A DNA stretch of 36,638 nt, from the NCBI GenBank assembly GCA_013151865.1, contig JAADHN010000102.1, forward strand, positions 1-36,638, given 5' to 3'. The position numbers and the translations under genes are program-made. The notes under the pieces were generated by a model. That model was not told where the DNA came from, searched no databases, and saw nothing but the letters and a program-made list of their open reading frames with translations. The stretch comes from Kiritimatiellota bacterium. Lineage in GTDB: Bacteria; Verrucomicrobiota; Lentisphaeria; Oligosphaerales; JAADHN01. Below, in pieces: positions 1-7,578 of this stretch; the stretch's first letter is position 1, and every line of letters starts with the position of its first letter.

Positions 1-12
1 CGCCGTACCGAT

Positions 13-148
13 GTACGCTGAAGGCGTACTTCAACCTACACGTAAGGAATACGTTGAAGCACCCCTTCAGGGTGCATGTTCCGGAAACCCATCACGGCCT
101 GGGGCGCCGCCCCAGGCTACGGTGGCATTGCCCCGTTGGGGCGTTTTT
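13..148 (+). repeat. Cluster of short palindromes, last one terminator-like
   Basis: Four perfect stem-loops follow each other: 13-18/24-29 (GTACGC/GCGTAC), 60-64/70-74 (CACCC/GGGTG), 97-105/109-117 (GCCTGGGGC/GCCCCAGGC) and 130-134/138-142 (GCCCC/GGGGC). The last is followed one base later by five T residues (144-148), so it could act as an intrinsic terminator for a gene ending left of the window. No coding potential is convincing. The layout resembles multi-palindrome intergenic repeats (REP/BIME-like) found in many genomes. Whether it is repeated elsewhere in this genome cannot be seen here. Confidence 0.5.
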
Positions 149-570
149 CGCGGAATTCTCGAATAAAACGACAGGCCCTTCCGGCGGCTTCAAGGTCGGC
201 CCGATGCGGCGGATCGGCTTCCGAACGGGGGGGGCGGCGAAAACCCAAGTGGTTCGATTGCACACGGGCGCTGTACGTGTACACTAATACCAACAAGGCA
301 ACTCGAAATCAAAACCGGCCGGGGCGGGACGTCCCCGCTCCGCCTTCGGTCGCAAGTGGTTTCCTGCGGGCGGTGAACTGCGTCGATGCGTGCTCCGCGC
401 GTTGCCCACGGCATGAGCCGTTTCGATGTTGGGTCCGGTGGATAGGGCAGGCGGGGGCCCGGACCGGAGCAAAAGCACTCGCGGCCGATTTCCCGCGTTG
501 GACCCCCGGCGTGCCGCACATGTTGACGTCGGCGCGACCCGTCAGCCGGACGCGACATTAGTATTAGTAT
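149..570. other. Non-coding stretch, no supported gene
   Basis: Open frames occur on both strands, but they are arginine/proline-rich, lack ribosome binding sites and overlap each other, as expected by chance in GC-rich DNA. I see no protein family, RNA gene or clear promoter here. Confidence 0.5.
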
Positions 571-640
571 GAGCCCGGCCACGCCCCCTTTGGGGACGGG
601 CTCTAGTATACGGTTGGACGGTGCGCAATACGAGCACCGT
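571..640 (+). promoter_or_regulatory. Two consecutive stem-loops upstream of the PAS gene
   Basis: The first hairpin pairs GAGCCCG (571-577) with CGGGCTC (597-603) and has an inner CCCC/GGGG stem (585-588/592-595) around a TTT loop. The second pairs ACGGTGC (618-624) with GCACCGT (634-640). TAGTAT sequences flank the first hairpin. The pair ends about 130 bases before the start codon at 772. It could be part of a 5' leader or a terminator region. No known riboswitch was recognised. Confidence 0.35.
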
Positions 641-771
641 TGGTTTGAGCGTGTCTCTAAACGCGGCCCCGTGTGGTGGGCGCTCGTCAGATCCATGAAC
701 TTTGCAGGCGAACGTGCCCGAGCATCCGGGTGAATCATGCGGAACGACAGGAACCGGGGAGATTGTCTCCG

Positions 772-1452
772 ATGGAATTCGGCGACCGGATCTGTGCTTT
801 GGCGTGCCGAGCGACGGCGTTGGTAGTATTCTGCGCCGACCGCAACGGCAAGCTTGTTTTCGTGAACCGGTCCACGGCGGATCTCACGGGGGTTCCGCTC
901 GATTCCTTGCGCACTCGGAATGCGGCCGACGTCCTCGTGGACGGTTGGCCTGCGGCAGCGCCTTCTGCGGGTGAGTGCAGCGAGACGCTTCTCCTGTTTC
1001 GGCGAGCGGACGGCCGCGAGGTACCTGTATTCTGTTCGTTGGTTTTCCTCGCCCGGGACGCCCTGACACGGGGCGGTTGCGAGCCCGGGGCGGATTTCGA
1101 ATGCCCCCTTGTCTTTGTCGTGGGTCACCCCGAACCGAGGCCCCCGGCGCACGACCCCGTTTCCGGCGATGCCCCGGTCTCGACGGAGTTTTCGGCTCAG
1201 TGCCGTCACACCCTGTTGAACGCGGTAAGCCCCGTAAAAACGGCCGCCAACGCTTTCCTCGACATTTTGCGGGCGTGGGCGTCGGAGCGGGAAGGCGACG
1301 CCGTTCAGAGTATCGAGATCATCCTTGAATTGGCTTCAGCCCTGGAAATGGGCGCCGATCAGCTTGAACAAACAATTCTCGAGTTGTTTCCGCGTCCCCC
1401 GCCGGAACATCCGTTTGGCGAAAGTTGGGGGGCGGGGACCCGCGACTTGTGA
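772..1452 (+). CDS. PAS-domain protein with a histidine-kinase-like helical region but no ATPase domain
   Basis: Probable small cytosolic signalling protein of 226 residues. The ATG at 772 is chosen because GGGGAGA lies 8-14 bases upstream; the frame stays open further 5' but has no equally good site. Residues about 5-115 read as a PAS fold: hydrophobic strands around FCADRNGKLVFVNRST, then a RADGREVPVF strand pair. After a proline-rich linker, residues about 140-205 are helical and contain CRHTLLNAVSP, similar to the phosphoacceptor helix (H-box) of two-component kinases, with His146 as the candidate. There is no N, G1 or G2 box and the protein stops soon after, so the HATPase domain is absent. 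It could be a phosphotransfer or dimerisation partner, or a decayed kinase. There are no membrane segments. Confidence 0.6.
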   Translation: MEFGDRICALACRATALVVFCADRNGKLVFVNRSTADLTGVPLDSLRTRNAADVLVDGWPAAAPSAGECSETLLLFRRADGREVPVFCSLVFLARDALTRGGCEPGADFECPLVFVVGHPEPRPPAHDPVSGDAPVSTEFSAQCRHTLLNAVSPVKTAANAFLDILRAWASEREGDAVQSIEIILELASALEMGADQLEQTILELFPRPPPEHPFGESWGAGTRDL

Positions 1453-1634
1453 ATGCGGCTGCACATTTTCCCGGCTTCGACTCGCGGCTTGGGACCGGGC
1501 CGGGACACCCCTAAAAACTCGAATCCGGCCGATCATTTCGAAAGCCGGGCCGGGACGATTCCCGAGAGAAGGTCTCCAAGCACGCATGAGTTTTCCTGCA
1601 TATCGGGTTCTTCGGATACGATCCCGATTCAGGC

Positions 1635-1662
1635 TTGAAGCCGCCCCGCCACGAATTACTTT
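1635..1662 (+). promoter_or_regulatory. Candidate sigma-70-type promoter of tRNA-Ser
   Basis: TTGAAG (1635-1640) and TACTTT (1657-1662) are separated by 16 bases and would start transcription about 20 bases before the mature tRNA 5' end. The match to the consensus is moderate, especially at -10. Confidence 0.3.
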
Positions 1663-1687
1663 ATCCATTCTCAAAGTCCAACCCGTC

Positions 1688-1778
1688 GGAGAGGTGACAG
1701 AGTTGGCCGAATGTGCAGCACTGGAAATGCTGTGTCCCCTCGTTGGGACCCAGGGTTCGAATCCCTGCCTCTCCGCCA
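1688..1778 (+). tRNA. tRNA-Ser (anticodon GGA)
   Basis: The full cloverleaf can be traced by eye. The acceptor stem is GGAGAGG (1688-1694) with CCTCTCC (1768-1774). The anticodon stem CAGCA/TGCTG encloses the loop CTGGAAA with anticodon GGA. A long variable arm follows, as expected for a class II (serine) tRNA. The T arm CAGGG/CCCTG has the loop TTCGAAT (1756-1762). The discriminator base is G1775 and CCA is encoded (1776-1778). It reads UCC/UCU codons. A T-rich run follows the 3' end. The last part of the gene is duplicated downstream (see 1854-1964). Confidence 0.95.
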
Positions 1779-1781
1779 TTT
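1760..1781 (+). repeat. Direct repeat, copy 1 (3' end of tRNA-Ser)
   Basis: The 22 bases from the T loop through CCA and three following T residues are repeated identically at 1943-1964, 183 bases downstream. A duplicated tRNA 3' end is the usual footprint of site-specific integration at a tRNA gene, but no integrase lies between the copies. Confidence 0.8.
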
Positions 1782-1853
1782 TGTTTCGCTCGGCGGTGCG
1801 GTTCGGCGCGGAGAAAGCCCGGCTCTCGCAACGGAGCAGGGATGAGAGCCCTG

Positions 1854-1964
1854 CCAGGGTTCGAGCGCCGCTCCCGCCGCGCGGGAGCGGCACGGGCTGC
1901 AATTCGCTGTGCGTATTGCAGCAGCGCACGTGAGTGCGCGTCAATCCCTGCCTCTCCGCCATTT
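1854..1964 (+). repeat. Broken second copy of the tRNA-Ser T arm and 3' end enclosing three hairpins (tRNA-derived or att-like remnant)
   Basis: CCAGGGTTCGA (1854-1864) matches tRNA positions 1750-1760, and 1943-1964 matches 1760-1781, so the T arm and acceptor 3' strand occur again but split inside the T loop. The 78 intervening bases are almost entirely three perfect stem-loops: 1867-1876/1882-1891 (10 bp), 1896-1903/1915-1922 (8 bp) and 1924-1929/1934-1939 (6 bp, GTGA tetraloop). CAGGG (1855-1859) can still pair with CCCTG (1946-1950), so the whole piece could fold as a multi-branched RNA. It may be an attachment-site remnant with a palindromic insertion, or a tRNA-derived small RNA. Confidence 0.6.
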
Positions 1965-2067
1965 CTTCTCGCCCAGTCAATGCACGTTGGGGAAGCCGTT
2001 GCGGGGAGGAGGGGGGACGCACCGCGTCATCACCGGCAGGAAAGCCATCGCAAGGAGCACCCCAGCC

Positions 2068-2628
2068 ATGGTCTCGCGCTTCGTGATATCCGTGATGGCC
2101 GCGGACCGCGTCGGCATTATCGCGGACGTTGCGGGCGTGATTCGCAACCTGGGCGGGGATTTGGGTGAAATCAGTCAGACGGTGGTCGCCGGCTATTTCA
2201 CCATGATACTCACCGTGACGTTTCCCGGACGCCTCGAGCCCGAGGTCGTTCGGCGTGCTCTCTTGGCGGTCGATGCCGCCGATCCGTTCGAGGTGGGGGT
2301 GCGCCGAATGTCCAAGTCGCCGACGACAGCGGGCGCCGACACTGCGGAAGCCGACGCACGCAAGTATGTTCTGACGGCGGTTGGCCCGGACAGGGTCGGT
2401 TTTGTGGCGGAGATCGCCGAGTATCTCCGGCAAAAGAGCATCAATATCGAGGACTTGGCCACCCGGGCGGACGGCGGACAATACACCATGATTCTCCTCC
2501 TTGATATTCCTCCCGAGATCAACGTGGCACGGTTGAAGCGCGGTCTTGCGGTCGCCGTCGAGGAGGAGCAAGGCGTTCGTATCGAACTCCAGCACCACGG
2601 CATTTTTCGGGCGACCAACGAAATCTGA
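2068..2628 (+). CDS. Double ACT-domain protein (GcvR-like regulatory protein)
   Basis: Predicted cytosolic regulator of 186 residues made of two ACT domains and little else. The first (about residues 3-78) begins FVISVMAADRVGIIADVAGV and the second (about 95-172) begins YVLTAVGPDRVGFVAEIAEY. The xxDRVG(I/F)(I/V)Axx turn is the standard ligand-binding start of ACT domains, as in GcvR and formyltetrahydrofolate deformylase. No catalytic domain is attached. The ATG at 2068 is preceded by AAGGAGC (2052-2058); the upstream in-frame extension crosses the tRNA remnant and is not protein-like. It probably senses an amino acid or a one-carbon metabolite. No gcv genes are nearby, so the ligand is unknown. 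Confidence 0.8.
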   Translation: MVSRFVISVMAADRVGIIADVAGVIRNLGGDLGEISQTVVAGYFTMILTVTFPGRLEPEVVRRALLAVDAADPFEVGVRRMSKSPTTAGADTAEADARKYVLTAVGPDRVGFVAEIAEYLRQKSINIEDLATRADGGQYTMILLLDIPPEINVARLKRGLAVAVEEEQGVRIELQHHGIFRATNEI

Positions 2629-2708
2629 ATGCGCGCGGCGTCCGGCGACTGCACCGGACCCCGTGGATCGACACCGTAGTTCCCCGTCGCCGACAATGGA
2701 GCCTTCCG

Positions 2709-4529
2709 GTGAAAACTTTGAAAAAACGTCCGGACGACCGGGAAATCTCGACAGCCCAGAAAGAAGGCATTCGGCGATTGCTTGCCGCCATGGCGGGGCT
2801 GCCGGGGATGCCGGGCGGTCGAAAGGGGGGACGAAGGCAAGTCGACGAAACTGCGGACAGGGACCTGGATCTGGATCTGCCGCCCCCGGGAGAGCGGTAT
2901 GTTCGTCAGGACGAGATCACCCGCGGTGGAATGGGGGCCATTTACCGGGCGTTGGACCGCGTGGTCGGACGGATTTCGGCCATGAAACTGGCCTTGCCGG
3001 AGATCCTCACCGACCCGGAAAACTCCTGTCGATTTGTGACCGAAGCCAAGATCACCGCGCTGCTCGAGCATCCCAATATTGTTCCTGTACACGATATCGG
3101 CAGGAGCGACAAGGACGGTCTTTTCTTCATTATGAAATTGGTCGCCGGCGAGCCATTGAGCACGATCTTGTACAAGCTTGCCCAAGGAGATCTGGACTAC
3201 ACTCGCCGATACGACCGCCATGACCTGCTGGTCATTTTTCGAAAGGTTTGCGACGCCGTTGCGTTTGCCCATTCCCGAGGCGTCATCCACCGGGACATCA
3301 AGCCGCATAACATCATGGTGGGGCCGTATGGTGAAGTCCTGCTCATGGATTGGGGACTGGCCAAGTTCGAGGACCTTCCGGAAGGATCGGGACCGGCTTT
3401 GGATGCCAAGCGCGTGCGCAGCGTGCCTGCGCTGAGCGCCACGACCGACGGCGTGGTGAAAGGCACCCCCTCGTACATGGCCCCGGAACAGGCGGCCGGG
3501 CGCGGGCGGGACGTGGACCGTCTCACGGACATTTACCTCCTGGGAACGACGCTCTACCACATCGTCACGCTCGAACCGCCGTTCACCGGGGTGGATGCCG
3601 AAGAAATCCTGTTGAAGGCAATGGGCGGGCGTCTGATCCCCCCGAATGAACGCAATCCGGCCTGCCAGGCGCCCGAGGAGTTGTGGCGCATTATCCGCAA
3701 ATGCGCGGCCCGCCGTAAGGTCGAGCGATACCAGAGCGTCGAGGAACTCGTTGCCGACCTCGACGCCTGGATGGCGGGGCGCATTCTCTCCCAGCACCGC
3801 CGTTTTGAACCGGGCGAGTACCTGATGAGGTCCGGAGAGATCGGTGCGGAGGCTTACCTGATCGTCAACGGTCGGGTCGAGGTGTTCGAGAAGATCGGCG
3901 GACGGAAAGTCTCCCTGAACGAGCTGGGCCCGGGAGACATTGTGGGTGAAATGGCTCTGTTGACGGACGAGACGCGCTCGGCCAGCGTGGTCGCCCTGGC
4001 CCCCACAGAGGTGCAGATCATTACGCGTGAAACCATGCACCAGGTGCTCCGGGGACTCCCCCCCTGGATGGATGAAGTCGTCACGACCCTGGCCCGTCGC
4101 CTTCAGAACGCCAATGTCAATATTCATCCGTTGATGGCCGGCGACTGTACGTACCAGGTGTTGAACCAGTTTTTCCTGGAAGCCCGTCTGCAGACCGCTT
4201 CGCCGCTCGGGGCCGGAGCGGGGCCCCTCCCCGGGCTCGACCGCGAAACAGCGGCCCGGCGTATCGCGCTCTGCCTGGCTGTGCCGTCCGGACGGGTGCG
4301 CCGGGTCCTCGATGTCGCGGTCGAGGAAGGGTTGCTCGCCCCCGGGCCGTCGGGGGAACTTGTCATCGTTGAGCCCGTTCGATTCAAACAGCTTCTCGTC
4401 CACTGCGAGCAGCTCGCGGGTCGTGGATCGGGCGCCGCTGAGGCTGCGGGCGTCGCCCTGTCGAAAGACGAGAAGGACGAGTTCGACAGGATTCACGCCC
4501 GGATCATGTCCCGGTTGCGCCGCGAATGA
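2709..4529 (+). CDS. Ser/Thr protein kinase with C-terminal cyclic-nucleotide-binding domain
   Basis: Hanks-type (PknB-like) kinase of 606 residues starting at a GTG with GGAG 7 bases upstream. The kinase domain spans about residues 62-345: glycine loop RGGMGAIYRA, ATP lysine K93 in SAMKLAL, catalytic loop HRDIKPHN with D196, DWG instead of DFG at D214, activation-segment end YMAPEQ, and a conserved LTDIYLLGTTLYHI helix. All catalytic residues are present, so it should be active. Residues about 355-470 form a cNMP-binding (Crp/cAMP-kinase type) domain with EPGEYLMRSGE and GDIVGEMALLTDETRSA. The last 120 residues look like a helical or winged-helix tail. No transmembrane helix or extracellular sensor is visible, so the cNMP domain is the likely input. 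It is 80 bases after the ACT-domain gene, but no shared function is evident. Confidence 0.9.
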   Translation: MKTLKKRPDDREISTAQKEGIRRLLAAMAGLPGMPGGRKGGRRQVDETADRDLDLDLPPPGERYVRQDEITRGGMGAIYRALDRVVGRISAMKLALPEILTDPENSCRFVTEAKITALLEHPNIVPVHDIGRSDKDGLFFIMKLVAGEPLSTILYKLAQGDLDYTRRYDRHDLLVIFRKVCDAVAFAHSRGVIHRDIKPHNIMVGPYGEVLLMDWGLAKFEDLPEGSGPALDAKRVRSVPALSATTDGVVKGTPSYMAPEQAAGRGRDVDRLTDIYLLGTTLYHIVTLEPPFTGVDAEEILLKAMGGRLIPPNERNPACQAPEELWRIIRKCAARRKVERYQSVEELVADLDAWMAGRILSQHRRFEPGEYLMRSGEIGAEAYLIVNGRVEVFEKIGGRKVSLNELGPGDIVGEMALLTDETRSASVVALAPTEVQIITRETMHQVLRGLPPWMDEVVTTLARRLQNANVNIHPLMAGDCTYQVLNQFFLEARLQTASPLGAGAGPLPGLDRETAARRIALCLAVPSGRVRRVLDVAVEEGLLAPGPSGELVIVEPVRFKQLLVHCEQLAGRGSGAAEAAGVALSKDEKDEFDRIHARIMSRLRRE

Positions 4530-4548
4530 GGCGGGACCGGTCGAGACG

Positions 4549-4572
4549 GAGACGGCAACCCGCCGCCGTCTC
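4549..4572 (+). terminator. Hairpin after the kinase gene, weak terminator candidate
   Basis: GAGACGG (4549-4555) pairs perfectly with CCGTCTC (4566-4572) around a 10-base loop, 20 bases after the kinase stop codon. There is no T run, so termination would have to be weak or factor-assisted. The remaining space to 4823 shows no gene. Confidence 0.3.
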
Positions 4573-4823
4573 TTGTACGGCGGGAGCGAAGATGCGGCGG
4601 CGTTCGGGAAGTAGCGGACGCTCGCCCGGTGCGAATGCTGTTTCCCCTGCTTCCGCTACGGGTCCCGGGCCCATGGCGGAAGTTGGCTGTCGGCGTTCCC
4701 GGGCGCGGCGGGAAGTCGGGCGGCGGCCTTGTAGGGCCTCGTAGAGTGCCTGGGGTGTGAATGTGCTCTTTCGTGTGCGGCGAACTCAATTGGCGAATGA
4801 AACGCCTGGAAGGGAGTCCTGCG

Positions 4824-5858
4824 ATGAAGGCGGCGGTCACCGACGGCAAAGGCAAAGTTTGGGTGGAGGATGTTCCCGTTCCGGAAGTCGGGCCGTACCA
4901 GTGCCTGTGCCGGACGCTCGCGTGCGCCACATGCACCGGAACGGACACCAAGCACATCTTCGACAAGCTGCCCTGGGAGCAGAAGTATCCCGGCTTGTTG
5001 GGACATGAGAGCATCGGTCGGGTCGTCGAGTGCGGCCCCGGTGTGCGCAACCTGGCAAAAGGCGACCTCGTGTTGCGTCCGGCTGCAGCCTATCCCGGCG
5101 AGACGCACGCCGGTTACACGTCGATGTGGGGCGGGTTTGCCGAGTACGGCTTGGTCACGGATGCTGCGGCCCTGAAGGAAGCTTGTCCGGACGCCTCACC
5201 GAATCCATACACGCAGTTCCAGTTGCCCGTGCCTGAGGTGGCCGGCGTGACCCCCGGCGATTGGACCATGATCATTACACTTAAGGAATGTGCGGGCTAC
5301 GTTCATACCGCCGGTGTGGGTTTCGACACGTCGCTCCTGGTCCTCGGAGCGGGGGCGGTGGGCATGTCGATGTGCCGGCACGCCAAGATCTTCGGTGCCT
5401 GGCCCGTGATCGTGGTTGCCCGGCGTGACGAGCAGCTCGACTATGTCCGGGATGTTGTCGGTGCGGACTTCGTGATCAACGCGACCAGAGAGAACGTGGT
5501 CGAGCGGGTGCGGGAAATCACCGCCGGCGCCGGGGTGGACCGCATCATCGACACCACCGGGGCACTGGAATTCGCGGCCTCGTGTGTTCCGGCTTTGAAC
5601 GACGCCGGTCGAATCGCCGGGTACGCCACCTACCCCCGCGGCTCGAACCTCGCGGAGTTCGTGCCCGCCGGCCGCATTGTCGCCGCCAGGACCGGCGAAG
5701 TGCTTACGCATCAATACCTGCTCGACTGCGTTCGTCTGGGGTTGGTCAAGCTGTCCGATTTCTACTCGCATGTCATGCCGCTCGAGGACATCGCCCACGG
5801 GTTCGAGATGATTTGGCGAAAAGAAGCCTTCAAGATCGTGTTCACCATGGGAGAATGA
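4824..5858 (+). CDS. Zinc-dependent alcohol/polyol dehydrogenase (medium-chain family)
   Basis: MDR-superfamily oxidoreductase of 344 residues, most like sorbitol/threonine-type dehydrogenases that oxidise a secondary alcohol with NAD(P)+. The ATG at 4824 has GAAGGGAG at 4809-4816. The N-terminal GroES-like domain carries CATCTGTD (C34, C37, D41) and GHE (60-62), the catalytic zinc ligands. The usual four-cysteine structural-zinc lobe is missing; that segment reads LRPAAAYPGETHAGYTSMWG. The Rossmann nucleotide site is VLGAGAVG near residue 175, and R/H residues after the second strand could favour NADP. The next gene begins 4 bases after the stop, so the two MDR genes are surely co-transcribed. 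Specific substrate unknown; sugar alcohol or inositol-like compounds fit the neighbourhood. Confidence 0.85.
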   Translation: MKAAVTDGKGKVWVEDVPVPEVGPYQCLCRTLACATCTGTDTKHIFDKLPWEQKYPGLLGHESIGRVVECGPGVRNLAKGDLVLRPAAAYPGETHAGYTSMWGGFAEYGLVTDAAALKEACPDASPNPYTQFQLPVPEVAGVTPGDWTMIITLKECAGYVHTAGVGFDTSLLVLGAGAVGMSMCRHAKIFGAWPVIVVARRDEQLDYVRDVVGADFVINATRENVVERVREITAGAGVDRIIDTTGALEFAASCVPALNDAGRIAGYATYPRGSNLAEFVPAGRIVAARTGEVLTHQYLLDCVRLGLVKLSDFYSHVMPLEDIAHGFEMIWRKEAFKIVFTMGE

Positions 5859-5862
5859 CCGT

Positions 5863-6861
5863 ATGAACACACGGGCCGTGATCTTTCCGGAAGCGAATCG
5901 GTACGAAATGTGCGAGTTGGCCCTGGACGAGGCCGGTCCGGGCGACCTCGTGGTTCGCACGCTCGTCACGGCCGTGTCCCCCGGGACGGAACGCTGGATC
6001 CTGCGCGGAAAACACATCGGGACGCAGTTTCCCTGTGTGCCCGGCTACCATCGGATCGGCGTGGTCGAGCAGTGCGGATCGGAGGTGCAGGGCGTTACGC
6101 CCGGCGATCTCGTCTACGGAAGCGGTAACCGCTGGGCGGGGCCGGTGGTGTCCATGTGGGGGGCACACGTCGGCCTTTCTGTCAGCGCGCCGGGCGGCTA
6201 TCACAATCTCGGGTCCGTGCCGCCCCCGGTCGAAAAACTCGAGGAATTGGCCTTCATTATCCTGTGCGGCGTGTCGAACCGCGGCATCAATCGCTGCGAA
6301 ATCCGCGAGGGCACCAAGACGCTGCACATCGGCGGTGGGATCGTGGGCGTGTGCGCCGCCCAGTTGGCCCAAGGCCTGGGCGCCGACGCTGTGGTGCTCG
6401 AGAAAGCCCCGGACCGAATCGCGTTCTTGCGGCAGGCGCTCCCCGAGGTGGCCTGCTGGTCCGTGGACGACCCGGACCTCGAGGGCAAGCTCAAAGCGTT
6501 TGCGCCCGAGGGGGTGGACATCCTCCAGGATACCGTCGGGCATGCCCCCACCACCGACCGACTCGTGCCGTTCATGCGGACTCGCGGCCTCATCCTCCTG
6601 CAGGCCCAGTACTTCGACAAGCAGAAGTGTGCCATCGACCTGGACCAGATCAAAATCCGCGAGCTTTCCATGACCACGACCGTGGGGATTCGGGAAGAGG
6701 ATTTCCAGCAAACCCGGGAGCATATCCTCAGCGGTCGCCTCAAAGTGGCCCCGCTGATTACTCACCGACTGGACGCCGCCCACATCCTGGATGCCTACCG
6801 GATGCTGGATACAGGGCGCCCGCACAACTTGGGAATGGTGATCCATTGGTCCGAGGTGTGA
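5863..6861 (+). CDS. Zinc-independent medium-chain dehydrogenase (BchC-like or related)
   Basis: Second MDR protein, 332 residues, co-transcribed with the preceding dehydrogenase (4-base gap, ribosome site GGGAGAATGACC). The N-terminal domain has VSPGTERWILRGK where the catalytic-zinc cysteine would be and GYHRIG in place of GHE, so the active-site zinc is absent. The Rossmann motif is HIGGGIVGVCAAQLA, near residue 157. The S-x-GTE-R feature is shared with the BchC and related zinc-free branch of the family. It likely reduces or oxidises a carbonyl on the same pathway as its neighbour, with an unknown substrate. It is more divergent from textbook enzymes than its partner. The gene ends 68 bases before the convergent tsaE. 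Confidence 0.75.
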   Translation: MNTRAVIFPEANRYEMCELALDEAGPGDLVVRTLVTAVSPGTERWILRGKHIGTQFPCVPGYHRIGVVEQCGSEVQGVTPGDLVYGSGNRWAGPVVSMWGAHVGLSVSAPGGYHNLGSVPPPVEKLEELAFIILCGVSNRGINRCEIREGTKTLHIGGGIVGVCAAQLAQGLGADAVVLEKAPDRIAFLRQALPEVACWSVDDPDLEGKLKAFAPEGVDILQDTVGHAPTTDRLVPFMRTRGLILLQAQYFDKQKCAIDLDQIKIRELSMTTTVGIREEDFQQTREHILSGRLKVAPLITHRLDAAHILDAYRMLDTGRPHNLGMVIHWSEV

Positions 6862-6929
6862 GACCCCGGCGAGCCGCTCTGCACGCGAATTCCAGATCGC
6901 CGAACTCAGACGTCCTGACCCAAAGCGCG

Positions 6930-7478
6930 TTACCCGGGCTTTCCCTCGAAAACCCTCCCTGATGCCTTTCGGTCTGTTCTCTTGAAACCGACGGCGAATT
7001 CGGCCGGGATCCGGATCCGGCGCCGGTCCGCTTCGACGTGTTCGAAGTATACGGGAACGACCCGGGGCAGGACGAGGGCGGGAGTGGGGCGTTCGCGTCC
7101 TGCCTGACCCTCCCGTGTCGGGGGCGCCTCGAGGAGGGCCGCGATCCTTTCAGGCCATTCCACCGCCGTGATCGAGTCGGGGGCGAACAGGAATTCTTCG
7201 ATCCCGAATCCGAGTGCGGCTTCCACACCGTCGATTCGATAGAGATCCAGGTGGTAAAACCACAGGCCGGCAGGCGTGCGGTACTCCTGAACGATCATGA
7301 AAGTCGGACTGACGACAGGCTCCGTAATGCCGAGCGCACGTGCCATGCCGCGTGCCATGACCGTTTTGCCGGTGCCCAGATCGCCGTAGAGCCCCACGAC
7401 CGTCCCCGGCGCCAAGCGCCGGGCAAGGGCTTCGCCGACCGCAAGAGTGTCCCGTTCCGACGTGCTGTGGATGTCCAT
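6930..7478 (-). CDS. tsaE: tRNA threonylcarbamoyladenosine biosynthesis ATPase TsaE
   Basis: TsaE is the ATPase partner of TsaB and TsaD that drives the cycle forming t6A at position 37 of ANN-decoding tRNAs. The 182-residue protein has Walker A GDLGTGKT with K38, the SPTFMIVQEY segment that follows it in this family, then FYHLDLYRID, and ITAVEWPERI near residue 115. Typical TsaE is about 150 residues; here about 40 extra basic residues follow the core. The ATG at 7478 is chosen because homology begins at once (MDIHSTSERDTLAVGEALARR), although no strong ribosome site precedes it. It lies 100 bases downstream of the Nramp-like gene on the same strand. Confidence 0.9.
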   Translation of the reverse strand: MDIHSTSERDTLAVGEALARRLAPGTVVGLYGDLGTGKTVMARGMARALGITEPVVSPTFMIVQEYRTPAGLWFYHLDLYRIDGVEAALGFGIEEFLFAPDSITAVEWPERIAALLEAPPTREGQAGRERPTPALVLPRVVPVYFEHVEADRRRIRIPAEFAVGFKRTDRKASGRVFEGKPG

Positions 7479-7578
7479 TTTCGAAGAGTTATGGGTTGGT
7501 CGCGACCCAAGGGCTTGCGTCAGCAGTTGTGTCCGGCCCTGGGGCGACCGGCGGATGCACAATGCGTGCCGGTCTCCC

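Noticed and set aside
190-1209. A 339-codon minus-strand frame at the window start
   Set aside because: Arginine-rich, without a ribosome site, and antisense to the PAS-domain gene.
1688-1964. A genomic island bounded by the tRNA direct repeats
   Set aside because: Only 183 bases separate the repeats and no integrase lies inside, so at most a remnant remains.
4791-4808. A GG-N10-GC element (TTGGC ... ACGCC) as a sigma-54 promoter for the first dehydrogenase
   Set aside because: The spacing fits, but the -12 part is poor and transcription would start within a few bases of the ATG at 4824, after the ribosome site.
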